Assembly: GCF_008710155.1 (NCBI RefSeq)
Contig: NZ_VYPZ01000004.1
Coordinates: 62,001-126,000, forward strand
Origin: Sphingobium limneticum
GTDB taxonomy: Bacteria > Pseudomonadota > Alphaproteobacteria > Sphingomonadales > Sphingomonadaceae
DNA: 64,000 nucleotides
Direction: 5' to 3'
In this document: one piece after another, positions 56,242 to 63,732 of the stretch
Numbering within the stretch: the first letter of the stretch is position 1
How the letters are laid out: each line of letters starts with the position of its first letter
Made by a program: the position numbers and the translations under genes
The notes under the pieces: generated by a model
Database searches by the model: none
Told to the model about the DNA's origin: nothing
The model's input: the letters and a program-made list of their open reading frames with translations, nothing else

Positions 56242-57597
56242 ATGGCCGTCAATCGCCTCTTCATCGCCAATCGCGGTGAAATCGCTCTCCGTATCGTCCG
56301 CGCCGCGCAGGGCCTGAACGCCGAAACCGTGGTCGGCATTTCCGACGCCGACCGGGGCAGCGCGGCGGCAAAGCTCGCCGATCGCGCGCTGGTCCTTGGT
56401 CCCGGCCCGGCGGCGAAATCCTATCTCGACCCGCGCCTCGTCGTCCATGCGGCCAAGGCGGCCGGTTGCGACGCGCTGCATCCGGGCTATGGCTTCCTGT
56501 CGGAGCGCAGCATCCTGCCGCGCCTGTGCGCGCAGCATGGCATCGCCTTCGTCGGCCCCGAACCCGACATGATCGACGCGCTGGGCGACAAGCTGCAAGC
56601 CCGCGCCATGGCGAAGGCGGCCGGCGTGCCGCTAGTGCCGGGCAGCGAGGAAATTGCGTCGGCCGCCGATGCCCGCCGTGAAGGCGACCGCATCGGCTAT
56701 CCCGTGCTGCTCAAGGCATCGGCCGGTGGTGGCGGGCGCGGCATGGTGATCGCCAACAATGCGGACGAGGTCGAGGCCGGTTTCCATAAAGCCAGCGCCG
56801 AAGCGCAAGCCGCCTTCAACGACGGCCGCCTGTTCATGGAACGCTTCGTGCCGCAGGCCCGCCATGTCGAGGTCCAGCTGATGGGCGACGGCACCGGCAA
56901 GGTTGTCCATTTCGGTGAACGCGATTGTTCGGTCCAGCGCCGCTACCAGAAGCTGGTCGAGGAAGCGCCCTGCACCGCCATGCCGGACCGGGTGCGCAAG
57001 CAACTCCATGACGCCGCCGTCGCGCTCGCCGCCAGCGTCCGGTATCGCAATGCCGGCACCGCCGAATTCCTCTACGATGTCGCGCGGGAGGAAGTCTATT
57101 TCATCGAGGTCAACGCCCGCATCCAGGTCGAGCATCCGGTATCCGAAATGATCACCGGCTTCGATTTGGTACAGGAACAGATACGCATTGCCGGCGGGTC
57201 GCCACTGTCGGTCAGTCAGGCGGATGTCCGCGTCACCGGCCATGCCATCGAATGTCGCATCAATGCGGAGGATGTGGGGGAGGGGTTCATCCCCGTCCCC
57301 GGCCGCATCACCGGCTGGCAGGTGCCGACCGGCGAGGGGGTACGCCTGGACAGCCATATGTCGCAGGGTGCGATGATCCCGCCCTTCTACGACAGCATGA
57401 TCGGCAAGCTGATCGTCCATGGGGCGACACGCGCCGATGCTGTGGCGAAGCTGACGGAGGCCCTCGACGCCTTCAAGGTGGAGGGCGTGCCCACGACCAT
57501 CGACCTGCACCGCCGCATCGTGCGCCACCCCGACTTCATCGAAAACCGCATCCACACACGTTGGCTTGAGCAGACCTTGCTCGCTTCCCCGGAGTAA
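56242..57597 (+). CDS. Biotin carboxylase subunit
   Basis: This 451-aa AccC-like ATP-grasp enzyme carboxylates biotin with bicarbonate and ATP. N domain: RLFIANRGEIALRIVRAA. LHPGYGFLSER. ATP-grasp: PVLLKASAGGGGRGM. Active site: FGERDCSVQRRYQKLVEEAP, FIEVNARIQVEHPVSEMITGFDLV and CRINAEDV. All catalytic residues look intact. It is probably dedicated to this cluster, since a housekeeping AccC is normally beside accB with no such partners. ATG 56242 follows the BCCP stop by 5 bp. Confidence 0.95.
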   Translation: MAVNRLFIANRGEIALRIVRAAQGLNAETVVGISDADRGSAAAKLADRALVLGPGPAAKSYLDPRLVVHAAKAAGCDALHPGYGFLSERSILPRLCAQHGIAFVGPEPDMIDALGDKLQARAMAKAAGVPLVPGSEEIASAADARREGDRIGYPVLLKASAGGGGRGMVIANNADEVEAGFHKASAEAQAAFNDGRLFMERFVPQARHVEVQLMGDGTGKVVHFGERDCSVQRRYQKLVEEAPCTAMPDRVRKQLHDAAVALAASVRYRNAGTAEFLYDVAREEVYFIEVNARIQVEHPVSEMITGFDLVQEQIRIAGGSPLSVSQADVRVTGHAIECRINAEDVGEGFIPVPGRITGWQVPTGEGVRLDSHMSQGAMIPPFYDSMIGKLIVHGATRADAVAKLTEALDAFKVEGVPTTIDLHRRIVRHPDFIENRIHTRWLEQTLLASPE

Positions 57598-57602
57598 CAG
57601 GC

Positions 57603-59060
57603 ATGGCCCATATCACCTTCCTCGACGAAACCATGCGCGACGGGCAGCAAAGCCTGTGGGGCATGCGGATGCAGGCTGGCATGGCGCTGCCCGTCACGCC
57701 GATCATCGACCAGACCGGCTATAATATCATCAGCCTGGCCGGCTCCTCCCTGTTCGAAGTGCTGACCCGCCATTGCCAGGAAGATCCCTGGGCGGGCCTT
57801 GACCTGCTGATCGGCTCCATGCCCAATACGCCGCTGCGCGCGGGCTGTCGCTCCAACGGGTCGGTGACGTTCGGCTTCACGCCTGACGTGCTGATGGACC
57901 TTTGGGTGGATCGCCTGTGCATCCATGGCATCCGCAGCTTCTGGCTCTACGATGTGCTGTTCAACATCGACAAGATGCACCGGCTGGCGAAGATCGCCAA
58001 GGGCCATGGCTGTCAGGTCGCGGGCACGATGCTCTTCACCCTCTCGCCGGTCCATACCGACGACTATTATGCGGACAAGGCGGACAAACTATCGGCGCTG
58101 CCCGAAGTCGACAGCCTGCTGCTCTACGACACGGGCGGCGTGCTGGATCGCGATCGTATCTCCACGCTCGTCCCCGCCATCGTCGCCAAGGCGCGCGGCA
58201 AGCCGATCGAGATGCACGCCAACAACATGCTGGGCCAATCGGCCAAGACCTATATGGATGCGATCGAGTTCGGCGTGACCGTGCTGCATACCGCCGTGCG
58301 CCCGATGGCCAACGGCCCGTCCATCCCCTCGATCGAGATCATGACCAAGAATGTCGAGATGATGGGTCACACCCATAATATCGACACGTCCAAGCTGAAG
58401 CCCGTCGCCGATCATTTCGAGCGGGTGGGGAAGGCCGCCGGCTTCCTGGTCAACCAGCATTTCGAATATGATGTGACCGCGCTCAAGCATCAGATCCCCG
58501 GCGGGATGATGGGCACATTGCGCGCGCAGCTGGTGCAGCAGAATATGCTCGACCGGTTGCCCGACGTACTGGCCGAAGTGGCGCTTGTGCGGCGGGAGCT
58601 GGGCTATCCCGGCATGGCCACGCCCTTTGCGCAGCTGGTGGGCACGCTCGCCGTGCTGAACATTGTGACCGGCAAACGCTATTCGGTCGTGCCGGACGAG
58701 GTGATCCAATATGCGGCCGGCTTCTATGGCGATCCCGTCGCGCCGATCGACGGCGACGTGCTGGACCAGATATTGTCCAAGCCGCGCGCCAAGGAAATCC
58801 TGGCCAATCCGCCCGAACAGCCCGACCTTGCCGAACTGCGCCGCCGTCATGGCACCGGGGAGGATGACGACGAACTCATCCTGCGCGCGCTGGTGCCCGC
58901 GTCCGACATCGACCGGATGCGCAAGGCCGGCCCGGTGGCGCGGGATTATCCCACGCTCTCCTCGCCCGAACTGGCGCAGGTGCAAAAGCTGATGAAGCTC
59001 GCGACCGCGCCGCTGGTGCAGATCAAGTCGAGTGCGCTGGGCCTGACGCTGCGGCGGTAG
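57603..59060 (+). CDS. Pyruvate-carboxylase-type carboxyltransferase with altered metal site
   Basis: This 485-aa protein follows the OadA/pyruvate carboxylase carboxyltransferase plan: LDETMRDGQQSLWGMRM (LDTTLRDGHQS), QEDPWAGL, GTMLFTLSPVHTDDYY, KHQIPGGMMGTL. Substitutions stand out. The Lys that is carbamylated in IKDMAGLL is Tyr175 (LYDTGGVL). The metal pair HTH is HAN (His205, Asn207). RGxN is RSNG. So metal binding and substrate differ from oxo-acid enzymes. The C terminus (residues ~390-485) is an extra tail without a biotin domain; the separate BCCP supplies it. It follows the biotin carboxylase by 5 bp. Confidence 0.9.
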   Translation: MAHITFLDETMRDGQQSLWGMRMQAGMALPVTPIIDQTGYNIISLAGSSLFEVLTRHCQEDPWAGLDLLIGSMPNTPLRAGCRSNGSVTFGFTPDVLMDLWVDRLCIHGIRSFWLYDVLFNIDKMHRLAKIAKGHGCQVAGTMLFTLSPVHTDDYYADKADKLSALPEVDSLLLYDTGGVLDRDRISTLVPAIVAKARGKPIEMHANNMLGQSAKTYMDAIEFGVTVLHTAVRPMANGPSIPSIEIMTKNVEMMGHTHNIDTSKLKPVADHFERVGKAAGFLVNQHFEYDVTALKHQIPGGMMGTLRAQLVQQNMLDRLPDVLAEVALVRRELGYPGMATPFAQLVGTLAVLNIVTGKRYSVVPDEVIQYAAGFYGDPVAPIDGDVLDQILSKPRAKEILANPPEQPDLAELRRRHGTGEDDDELILRALVPASDIDRMRKAGPVARDYPTLSSPELAQVQKLMKLATAPLVQIKSSALGLTLRR

Positions 59061-59085
59061 GGCGCGCAATCATAAACAACGCCGT

Positions 59086-59205
59086 TCGTCCTGAGTAGCC
59101 ATTGAGCGGAGCCGAAATGGCGTATCGAAGGATTGAGCGCGACGCCGGATGCTTCGATACGGGCCTTCGACTTCGCTCAGTCCCTACTCGGCACGAACGG
59201 GTGTC
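59086..59205. repeat. Inverted pair of CTTCGACTTCGCTCAG-type repeats
   Basis: CCGTTCGTCCTGAGTAGCC and GAGCGGAGCCGAAATGGCG at the left are mirrored at the right by CCTTCGACTTCGCTCAG and CTACTCGGCACGAACGGG. It separates the carboxyltransferase from the ligase gene and may act as a processing or partial termination site. Confidence 0.7.
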
Positions 59206-59218
59206 TGGGAGTTAACCC

Positions 59219-60769
59219 ATGCGAATGATCGACTATTTCGATCGCGGCCTGCGCATCGCGCATGACAAGCCCTGCATGATCGAGGGCGACACGCAAAAAA
59301 CCTATGCGCAGGTCGCGACCCGCGTGAATGCCATCGCCGCGCTGTTGATCGCGGACGGCTTCGCGCCGGGCGCCCATGCCGCCGTGCTGAGCGGCAACGC
59401 CATGGTCGCGTTCGAGGCGGTGCTGGGCATACTGCGCGCCGATGGCGTGTGGGCGATGGCCAATAACCGGGCCAGCACAAGCGAGAACGCCTATCTGTTC
59501 GACCTGCTCGATATCGACACTTTGTTCGTCCATTCCGAAGTGGCGGACCGCATCGTCGAGTTTCGGGCGCAATGCCCGAACATACGCCGCTATATCGCGC
59601 TCGACCGGGCGTTCGACGAAGCCGACTTCTTCCTCGAAGATCGCCTTGAACCAGACGCCCCACCAGTCCTGCAACGCCGCACCGGCGACCCGCAAGAACT
59701 CGGCTTCCTCGCCAATACCGGCGGCACCACCGGCCGGTCGAAGGGGGTGATGCTGACCAACGGCAATTGGCAGGCGCTCGTCTCCAGTCTGGTCGCGTCG
59801 ATGCCGATGACCATGCCGCCTGTGAATATGGTGGCCGCGCCCATGACCCATGCCGCCGGCCCGCTCGCGCTGGCCAGCATGGCGCTGGGCGGCACGGTCG
59901 TAATCCTGCCCAAATTCGAACCCGGTCCGGTGATCGACGCGATCGAACGGCACCGCGTCACCTATATGTTCCTGCCGCCCACGGCGATCTACATGCTGCT
60001 CTCGCACCCCGGCGTGGCGCAGGCCGATTTCTCCAGCCTGCAATATATCAGCTATGCCGGCGCGCCCATGTCGCTCGACCGGCTGAGGCAAGCGATCGCC
60101 ATCTTCGGTCCGGTCATGAACGCCAGTTTCGGCCAGACCGAAGCGCCCATGTGCGTCACCGCCATGCCGCCGCACGAACATCTGAACGCGGCGGGCGAGC
60201 TCGCCCATCCCGGCAGTTGCGGCCGCCCCAACCTGCTCTCCATCGTCGAGATCATGGATGATGAGGGCAACATCCTTCCCCCCGGCGAGCGCGGCGAGAT
60301 CGTCGTGCGCGGGCCGCTGGTGATGGCGGGCTATTACAAGAATCCGCAGGCGACAGCCGAAGTCTCGACCCATGGCTGGCATCACACCGGCGACATCGGC
60401 GTACGGGACGAAGACGGCTGGTTCTATGTCGTGGACCGCAAAAAGGACATGATCATATCCGGCGGCTTCAACGTCTATCCGGCCGAGGTGGAAAAGGCGT
60501 TGCTGGCCCATGATGCCGTGCAGGATTGCGCCGTCGTCGGCATCCCCGACGAAAAATGGGGGGAGGCGGTGATCGCCTTTGTCGAGGCCCGCCCCGGCCA
60601 CAAGCCACAGGAAGCGACCCTGATCGCCTTCGCCCGCGAGGCGCTGGGCGCGGTCAAGACGCCCAAGCGGATCGAGATCGTCCGCCAGCTGCCCCGCACC
60701 AACGCAGGCAAGGTATCGCGCGCGGAATTGCGCAAACCCTATTGGGAAGAGGCCGGAAGGAAAATCTGA
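59219..60769 (+). CDS. AMP-forming acyl-CoA ligase
   Basis: This 516-aa ANL ligase has P-loop FLANTGGTTGRSKGVMLTN, A5 NASFGQTEAPMC, A8 HHTGDIGVRDEDGWFYVVDRKKDMIISGGFNVYPAEVE and a catalytic Lys in RTNAGKVSRAEL. It activates a carboxylic acid to an acyl-CoA. Its place between carboxylase and thiolase suggests that its substrate is the beta-keto acid made by the carboxylase. A TGATG overlap couples it to the thiolase gene. Confidence 0.93.
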   Translation: MRMIDYFDRGLRIAHDKPCMIEGDTQKTYAQVATRVNAIAALLIADGFAPGAHAAVLSGNAMVAFEAVLGILRADGVWAMANNRASTSENAYLFDLLDIDTLFVHSEVADRIVEFRAQCPNIRRYIALDRAFDEADFFLEDRLEPDAPPVLQRRTGDPQELGFLANTGGTTGRSKGVMLTNGNWQALVSSLVASMPMTMPPVNMVAAPMTHAAGPLALASMALGGTVVILPKFEPGPVIDAIERHRVTYMFLPPTAIYMLLSHPGVAQADFSSLQYISYAGAPMSLDRLRQAIAIFGPVMNASFGQTEAPMCVTAMPPHEHLNAAGELAHPGSCGRPNLLSIVEIMDDEGNILPPGERGEIVVRGPLVMAGYYKNPQATAEVSTHGWHHTGDIGVRDEDGWFYVVDRKKDMIISGGFNVYPAEVEKALLAHDAVQDCAVVGIPDEKWGEAVIAFVEARPGHKPQEATLIAFAREALGAVKTPKRIEIVRQLPRTNAGKVSRAELRKPYWEEAGRKI

Positions 60770-61995
60770 TGCGCGACGTCCATATCATCGGCGTCGGCAT
60801 GACGCCCTTCGGCCGGCATCTCGACCGGATCCATAGCGACCTGGCGCAGCAGGCGGTCGGTGAAGCGCTGGCCGATGCCGGGGCGAAGGCTAGTGATCTC
60901 GGCATGGCGATATACAGCAATGTCATTCAGGGCTTCTTCGCCGGCGAAATGTCGATCCCCGGCGAATATGCGCTGCGGCCGCTGGGCATTCAGGGCGTGC
61001 GCGTGCTGCATGTGGAGGCCGCCTGCGCCAGCGCGACGATCGGCCTGCATGTTGCGGCAGACTATATTCGCGCCGGCCTGACCGATGTGGCGCTGATCGT
61101 GGGCGTGGAAAAGCTCTACAGCGCCGATCGCGCAAAGCGTTTCGCCGTGTTCCAGCAGCCGCTCGATGCGATCGAGGCGCAGCGCTATATCGACGGTACG
61201 AAGGGCATGCTGGCGCCCGCGCCGGATGGGCTGGACGGCCCCGGCCCCAATATCATGATGGACGCCTATGCCGCGCAGGCGCGTCTTTACATGGCCACAT
61301 ACGGCACGACCCAGCGCCAGATCGCGGCCGTCTCCGCCAAGAACCATAGCCATTCGCAGTTCAACCCGCTGTCCCAATATCGCAATGCCATGAGCATCGA
61401 GGAGGTGCTGGCCGCGCCCAATGTCAGCTGGCCGCTGACCGTGCCGATGTGCGCCCCGATCAGCGATGGCGCGGCGGCGGCGGTCCTGTGCGCCGGCGAT
61501 TTGCTCGGCCGCTTTCCGCAGGCGCGCGCGGTCCGCGTGCTGGCGACCGAATCGCAGAGCGGCACCGACCGCGCGCCCGACGATTATGCCAATCATGTCA
61601 CCCGCATCGTGTCGGCCCGCGCTTATGAGAAGGCCGGCATCGGCCCGCAGGACGTGCATGTCGCCGAAGTGCATGATGCCAGTTCATCGGGTGAAATCGT
61701 GCAAGTGGAAGCACTCGGCCTCAGCGCGCCTGGGCAGGCGGGGCATGATGCAGAGGCTGGCGTGACGGCGCTGGGCGGGCGCATTCCGGTCAATGTGTCG
61801 GGCGGCCTGGTGTCGAAGGGGCATCCGCTGGGCGCCACGGGGCTGGGCCAGATCCACGACCTGGTGACGCAGTTGCGTGGAGAGGCCGGCCAGCGTCAGG
61901 TGGACGGCGCGCGCGTCGCGCTGGCGGAAAATAGCGGTGGTTTTTATGGGGTTGAGGATGGGCTGAGCGCTGTGACGATCCTTACTTCATCCTGA
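60769..61995 (+). CDS. SCP-x-type thiolase
   Basis: This 408-aa thiolase-fold protein of the sterol-carrier-protein-x group has the nucleophilic Cys in HVEAACASATIGLHV. SQSGTDRAPDDYANH and VHDASSSGEIVQVEALGL fit the group. The second catalytic segment is NVSGGLVSKGHPLGATGLGQIHDLVTQLRG, with His in GHP. The C terminus is ALAENSGGFYG. The usual CGG loop Cys is Ser (ENSGG), as in many SCP-x proteins. It would split a beta-ketoacyl-CoA with CoA, completing the pathway. Confidence 0.92.
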   Translation: MRDVHIIGVGMTPFGRHLDRIHSDLAQQAVGEALADAGAKASDLGMAIYSNVIQGFFAGEMSIPGEYALRPLGIQGVRVLHVEAACASATIGLHVAADYIRAGLTDVALIVGVEKLYSADRAKRFAVFQQPLDAIEAQRYIDGTKGMLAPAPDGLDGPGPNIMMDAYAAQARLYMATYGTTQRQIAAVSAKNHSHSQFNPLSQYRNAMSIEEVLAAPNVSWPLTVPMCAPISDGAAAAVLCAGDLLGRFPQARAVRVLATESQSGTDRAPDDYANHVTRIVSARAYEKAGIGPQDVHVAEVHDASSSGEIVQVEALGLSAPGQAGHDAEAGVTALGGRIPVNVSGGLVSKGHPLGATGLGQIHDLVTQLRGEAGQRQVDGARVALAENSGGFYGVEDGLSAVTILTSS

Positions 61996-61997
61996 AA

Positions 61998-62092
61998 AAC
62001 TCGTCATTCCCGCGAAGGCGGGAATCCATCTCCGATGCTCTCCTCATGGACAAAGTTGGGAGATGGGTTCCCGCTTTCGCGGGAATGACGAT
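61998..62092. repeat. CGTCATTCCCGCGAAGGCGGGAA inverted composite
   Basis: CGTCATTCCCGCGAAGGC plus GGGAATCCATCTCC at the left is mirrored by GGAGATGGGTTCCCGC plus TTTCGCGGGAATGACG at the right. It is an interspersed repeat that doubles as a terminator between the convergent thiolase and gntR genes. Confidence 0.8.
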
Positions 62093-62120
62093 TATTGGCG
62101 AACGGGTGAGCGGGAAGCCC

Positions 62121-62783
62121 TCACTCCACATCGAACGCCACGTCCGGCAATTCGTCCACCATCGCATTGGTTTGCGCAAACAGCGCCGCGACCGCTGCCT
62201 CCGCTGCCTCCACATCGCCATCATTCACCGTCTGCGCGATCGCCCGATAGCCTTCGGTATGCGAATCCTGCTGCGCGCGGGTCTGGTAGGGGCGGATCTG
62301 CGCACGGAACAGGTCGGCGCGACGCAGCGGCGTCACCCGCGGCAATTCCCGGTTGCCCGCCACCTCGAACAGGCAGTCGTAGAAGGCCTGCCGCACCGCG
62401 ATATAGCTGCGATGGTCGCCATCCTCGTCATGCCGCCGTGCCGCATCCAGCGCCGCGTCCATCAGGCTGCGATTGGCATGGCCCGACGCCGCGCCCAGCC
62501 GTGCGGCCAGCCGCACCAACTGCTCCAGCACCTCCAGCAGGTCGCGCACCTCCCGCCGGGTCAGCCGGTTGATATGCGCGCCGCGATAGCGATGGATCGC
62601 GACGATCCCGTCCCCCGACAGATGCCGCAAAGCCTCCCGCAAGGACGATCGGCTGATCCCCAGCCGCAGCGTCAGTTCCGCCTCGACCAGATGCTGGCCC
62701 GGCACGAACTGGCCGGTGCGGATGCCGGATCGGATGGCGTCGGCGACCTTTTCGGTCGTGCCGATCGTGGCGGGCGCGTTCAT
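62121..62783 (-). CDS. GntR-family regulator, FadR/FCD subgroup
   Basis: This is a 220-aa regulator. The winged HTH (residues ~8-72) is KVADAIRSGIRTGQFVPGQHLVEAELTLRLGISRSSLREALRHLSGDGIVAIHRYRGAHI. The helical FCD ligand domain follows (RREVRDLLEVLEQLVRLAARLG, DEDGDHRSYIAVRQAFYDCLFEVAGN). FCD regulators bind TNGTNNNACNA; such boxes occur at 46765, 54068 and 63635. It overlaps the surE end by 4 bp, so the two are co-transcribed. It is the likely repressor of the carboxylase operon. Confidence 0.93.
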   Translation of the reverse strand: MNAPATIGTTEKVADAIRSGIRTGQFVPGQHLVEAELTLRLGISRSSLREALRHLSGDGIVAIHRYRGAHINRLTRREVRDLLEVLEQLVRLAARLGAASGHANRSLMDAALDAARRHDEDGDHRSYIAVRQAFYDCLFEVAGNRELPRVTPLRRADLFRAQIRPYQTRAQQDSHTEGYRAIAQTVNDGDVEAAEAAVAALFAQTNAMVDELPDVAFDVE

Positions 62784-63571
62784 GCTCCCACCGGTTCGGT
62801 TTCGAACAGTGTGCGGAAATGCGCCAGCTGGTCGTGCGCGGTCATGTCCAGCTGCATCGGCGTGATCGACACCGCATTGTCGCGCGCGGCGGCCAGATCA
62901 TTGCCCTGTGCCGCGCCGCCGTCCGGGAAGGCGATCTTGATCCAATAATAGGGCACATGCCGTTCATCGATGCGCGGGATCGGGCGGAAGGAGCCGGGTG
63001 GGCGCATGCCTTGGCGAGTGACCCGCACGCCGCTCACCTCATCCAGCGGACAATGCGGGAAATTCACGTTGACGAAACTGCCCTGCGTCCATTCCAGACC
63101 AAGCAGCTGCGGCAAGATCTGCGCCGTATAATGGCGCGCCGTATCCCAATGCACCGGCGTCTGATAACTCCATATCTGGCTGAGTGCGATCGACGGAATG
63201 CCCAGCATCGCGCCCTCGATCGCCGCCGATGCCGTACCCGAATAGGTGATATCCTCCGCCAGGTTCGGCCCGCGATTGATGCCAGACAGCAGCAGGTCGG
63301 GCCGTTTGTCGCCCAGCAATTCATAGACGCCCAGCAGCGCGCAGTCGGTCGGCGTGCCCTTGACCGCGAAATGCCGCTCGTCGCGCTGCTTCACCCGGAT
63401 CGGGTAGGATAGCGACAGGCTGTGCCCCGCACCCGACCGTTCCTCGTCCGGCGCCACCACCCATATATCGTCGGTGAACTGGCGCACCACCTCTTCCAGC
63501 AGCAGGATGCCGGGCGCGTCTATGCCATCGTCATTCACGATCAACACGCGCGGATTGGGCTTGGCGGTCAC
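62780..63571 (-). CDS. surE: SurE-family 5'/3'-nucleotidase
   Basis: This is a 263-aa phosphatase. N-terminal metal site: RVLIVNDDGIDAPGI (the ND-D motif). Others: DIWVVAPDEERSGAGHSLSL, KGTPTDCALLGVY, LLLSGINRGPNLAEDITYSGTASAAIEGAMLGIPSIALSQ and FVNVNFPHCPLDEVSG. It is full length. SurE removes phosphate from nucleotides and other small phosphates. It is here in one operon with gntR instead of beside pcm, so it may be a pathway-specific paralogue. Confidence 0.93.
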   Translation of the reverse strand: MTAKPNPRVLIVNDDGIDAPGILLLEEVVRQFTDDIWVVAPDEERSGAGHSLSLSYPIRVKQRDERHFAVKGTPTDCALLGVYELLGDKRPDLLLSGINRGPNLAEDITYSGTASAAIEGAMLGIPSIALSQIWSYQTPVHWDTARHYTAQILPQLLGLEWTQGSFVNVNFPHCPLDEVSGVRVTRQGMRPPGSFRPIPRIDERHVPYYWIKIAFPDGGAAQGNDLAAARDNAVSITPMQLDMTAHDQLAHFRTLFETEPVGA

Positions 63572-63634
63572 ACATTCTCTCCCGGATCGACTTGTTTGAC
63601 GCCCAAGCTAGATGAGTCGAAGTTTGCCGTCAAT

Positions 63635-63647
63635 ATCGTCCTACGAT
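63635..63647. promoter_or_regulatory. GntR/FadR-type operator candidate, site 3
   Basis: ATCGTCCTACGAT is a perfect 5-bp inverted repeat with a 3-base centre, in the promoter region shared by surE-gntR (start 63571, minus) and the gene at 63733 (plus). It fits autoregulation. Confidence 0.6.
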
Positions 63648-63652
63648 TTCAT

Positions 63653-63670
63653 CTGTCAGATGCTTGACAG
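63653..63670. promoter_or_regulatory. Inverted repeat CTGTCA/TGACAG
   Basis: CTGTCA and TGACAG with a 6-base spacer (seven pairs with the flanking T and A) lie just beside site 3 in the divergent promoter. It may be a second operator for another regulator. Confidence 0.4.
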
Positions 63671-63732
63671 AAATGCTACGACCCGGCACATCGAGGGGGA
63701 GAGCGCAGACTCGTGAAAAACAGGAGAGATGT

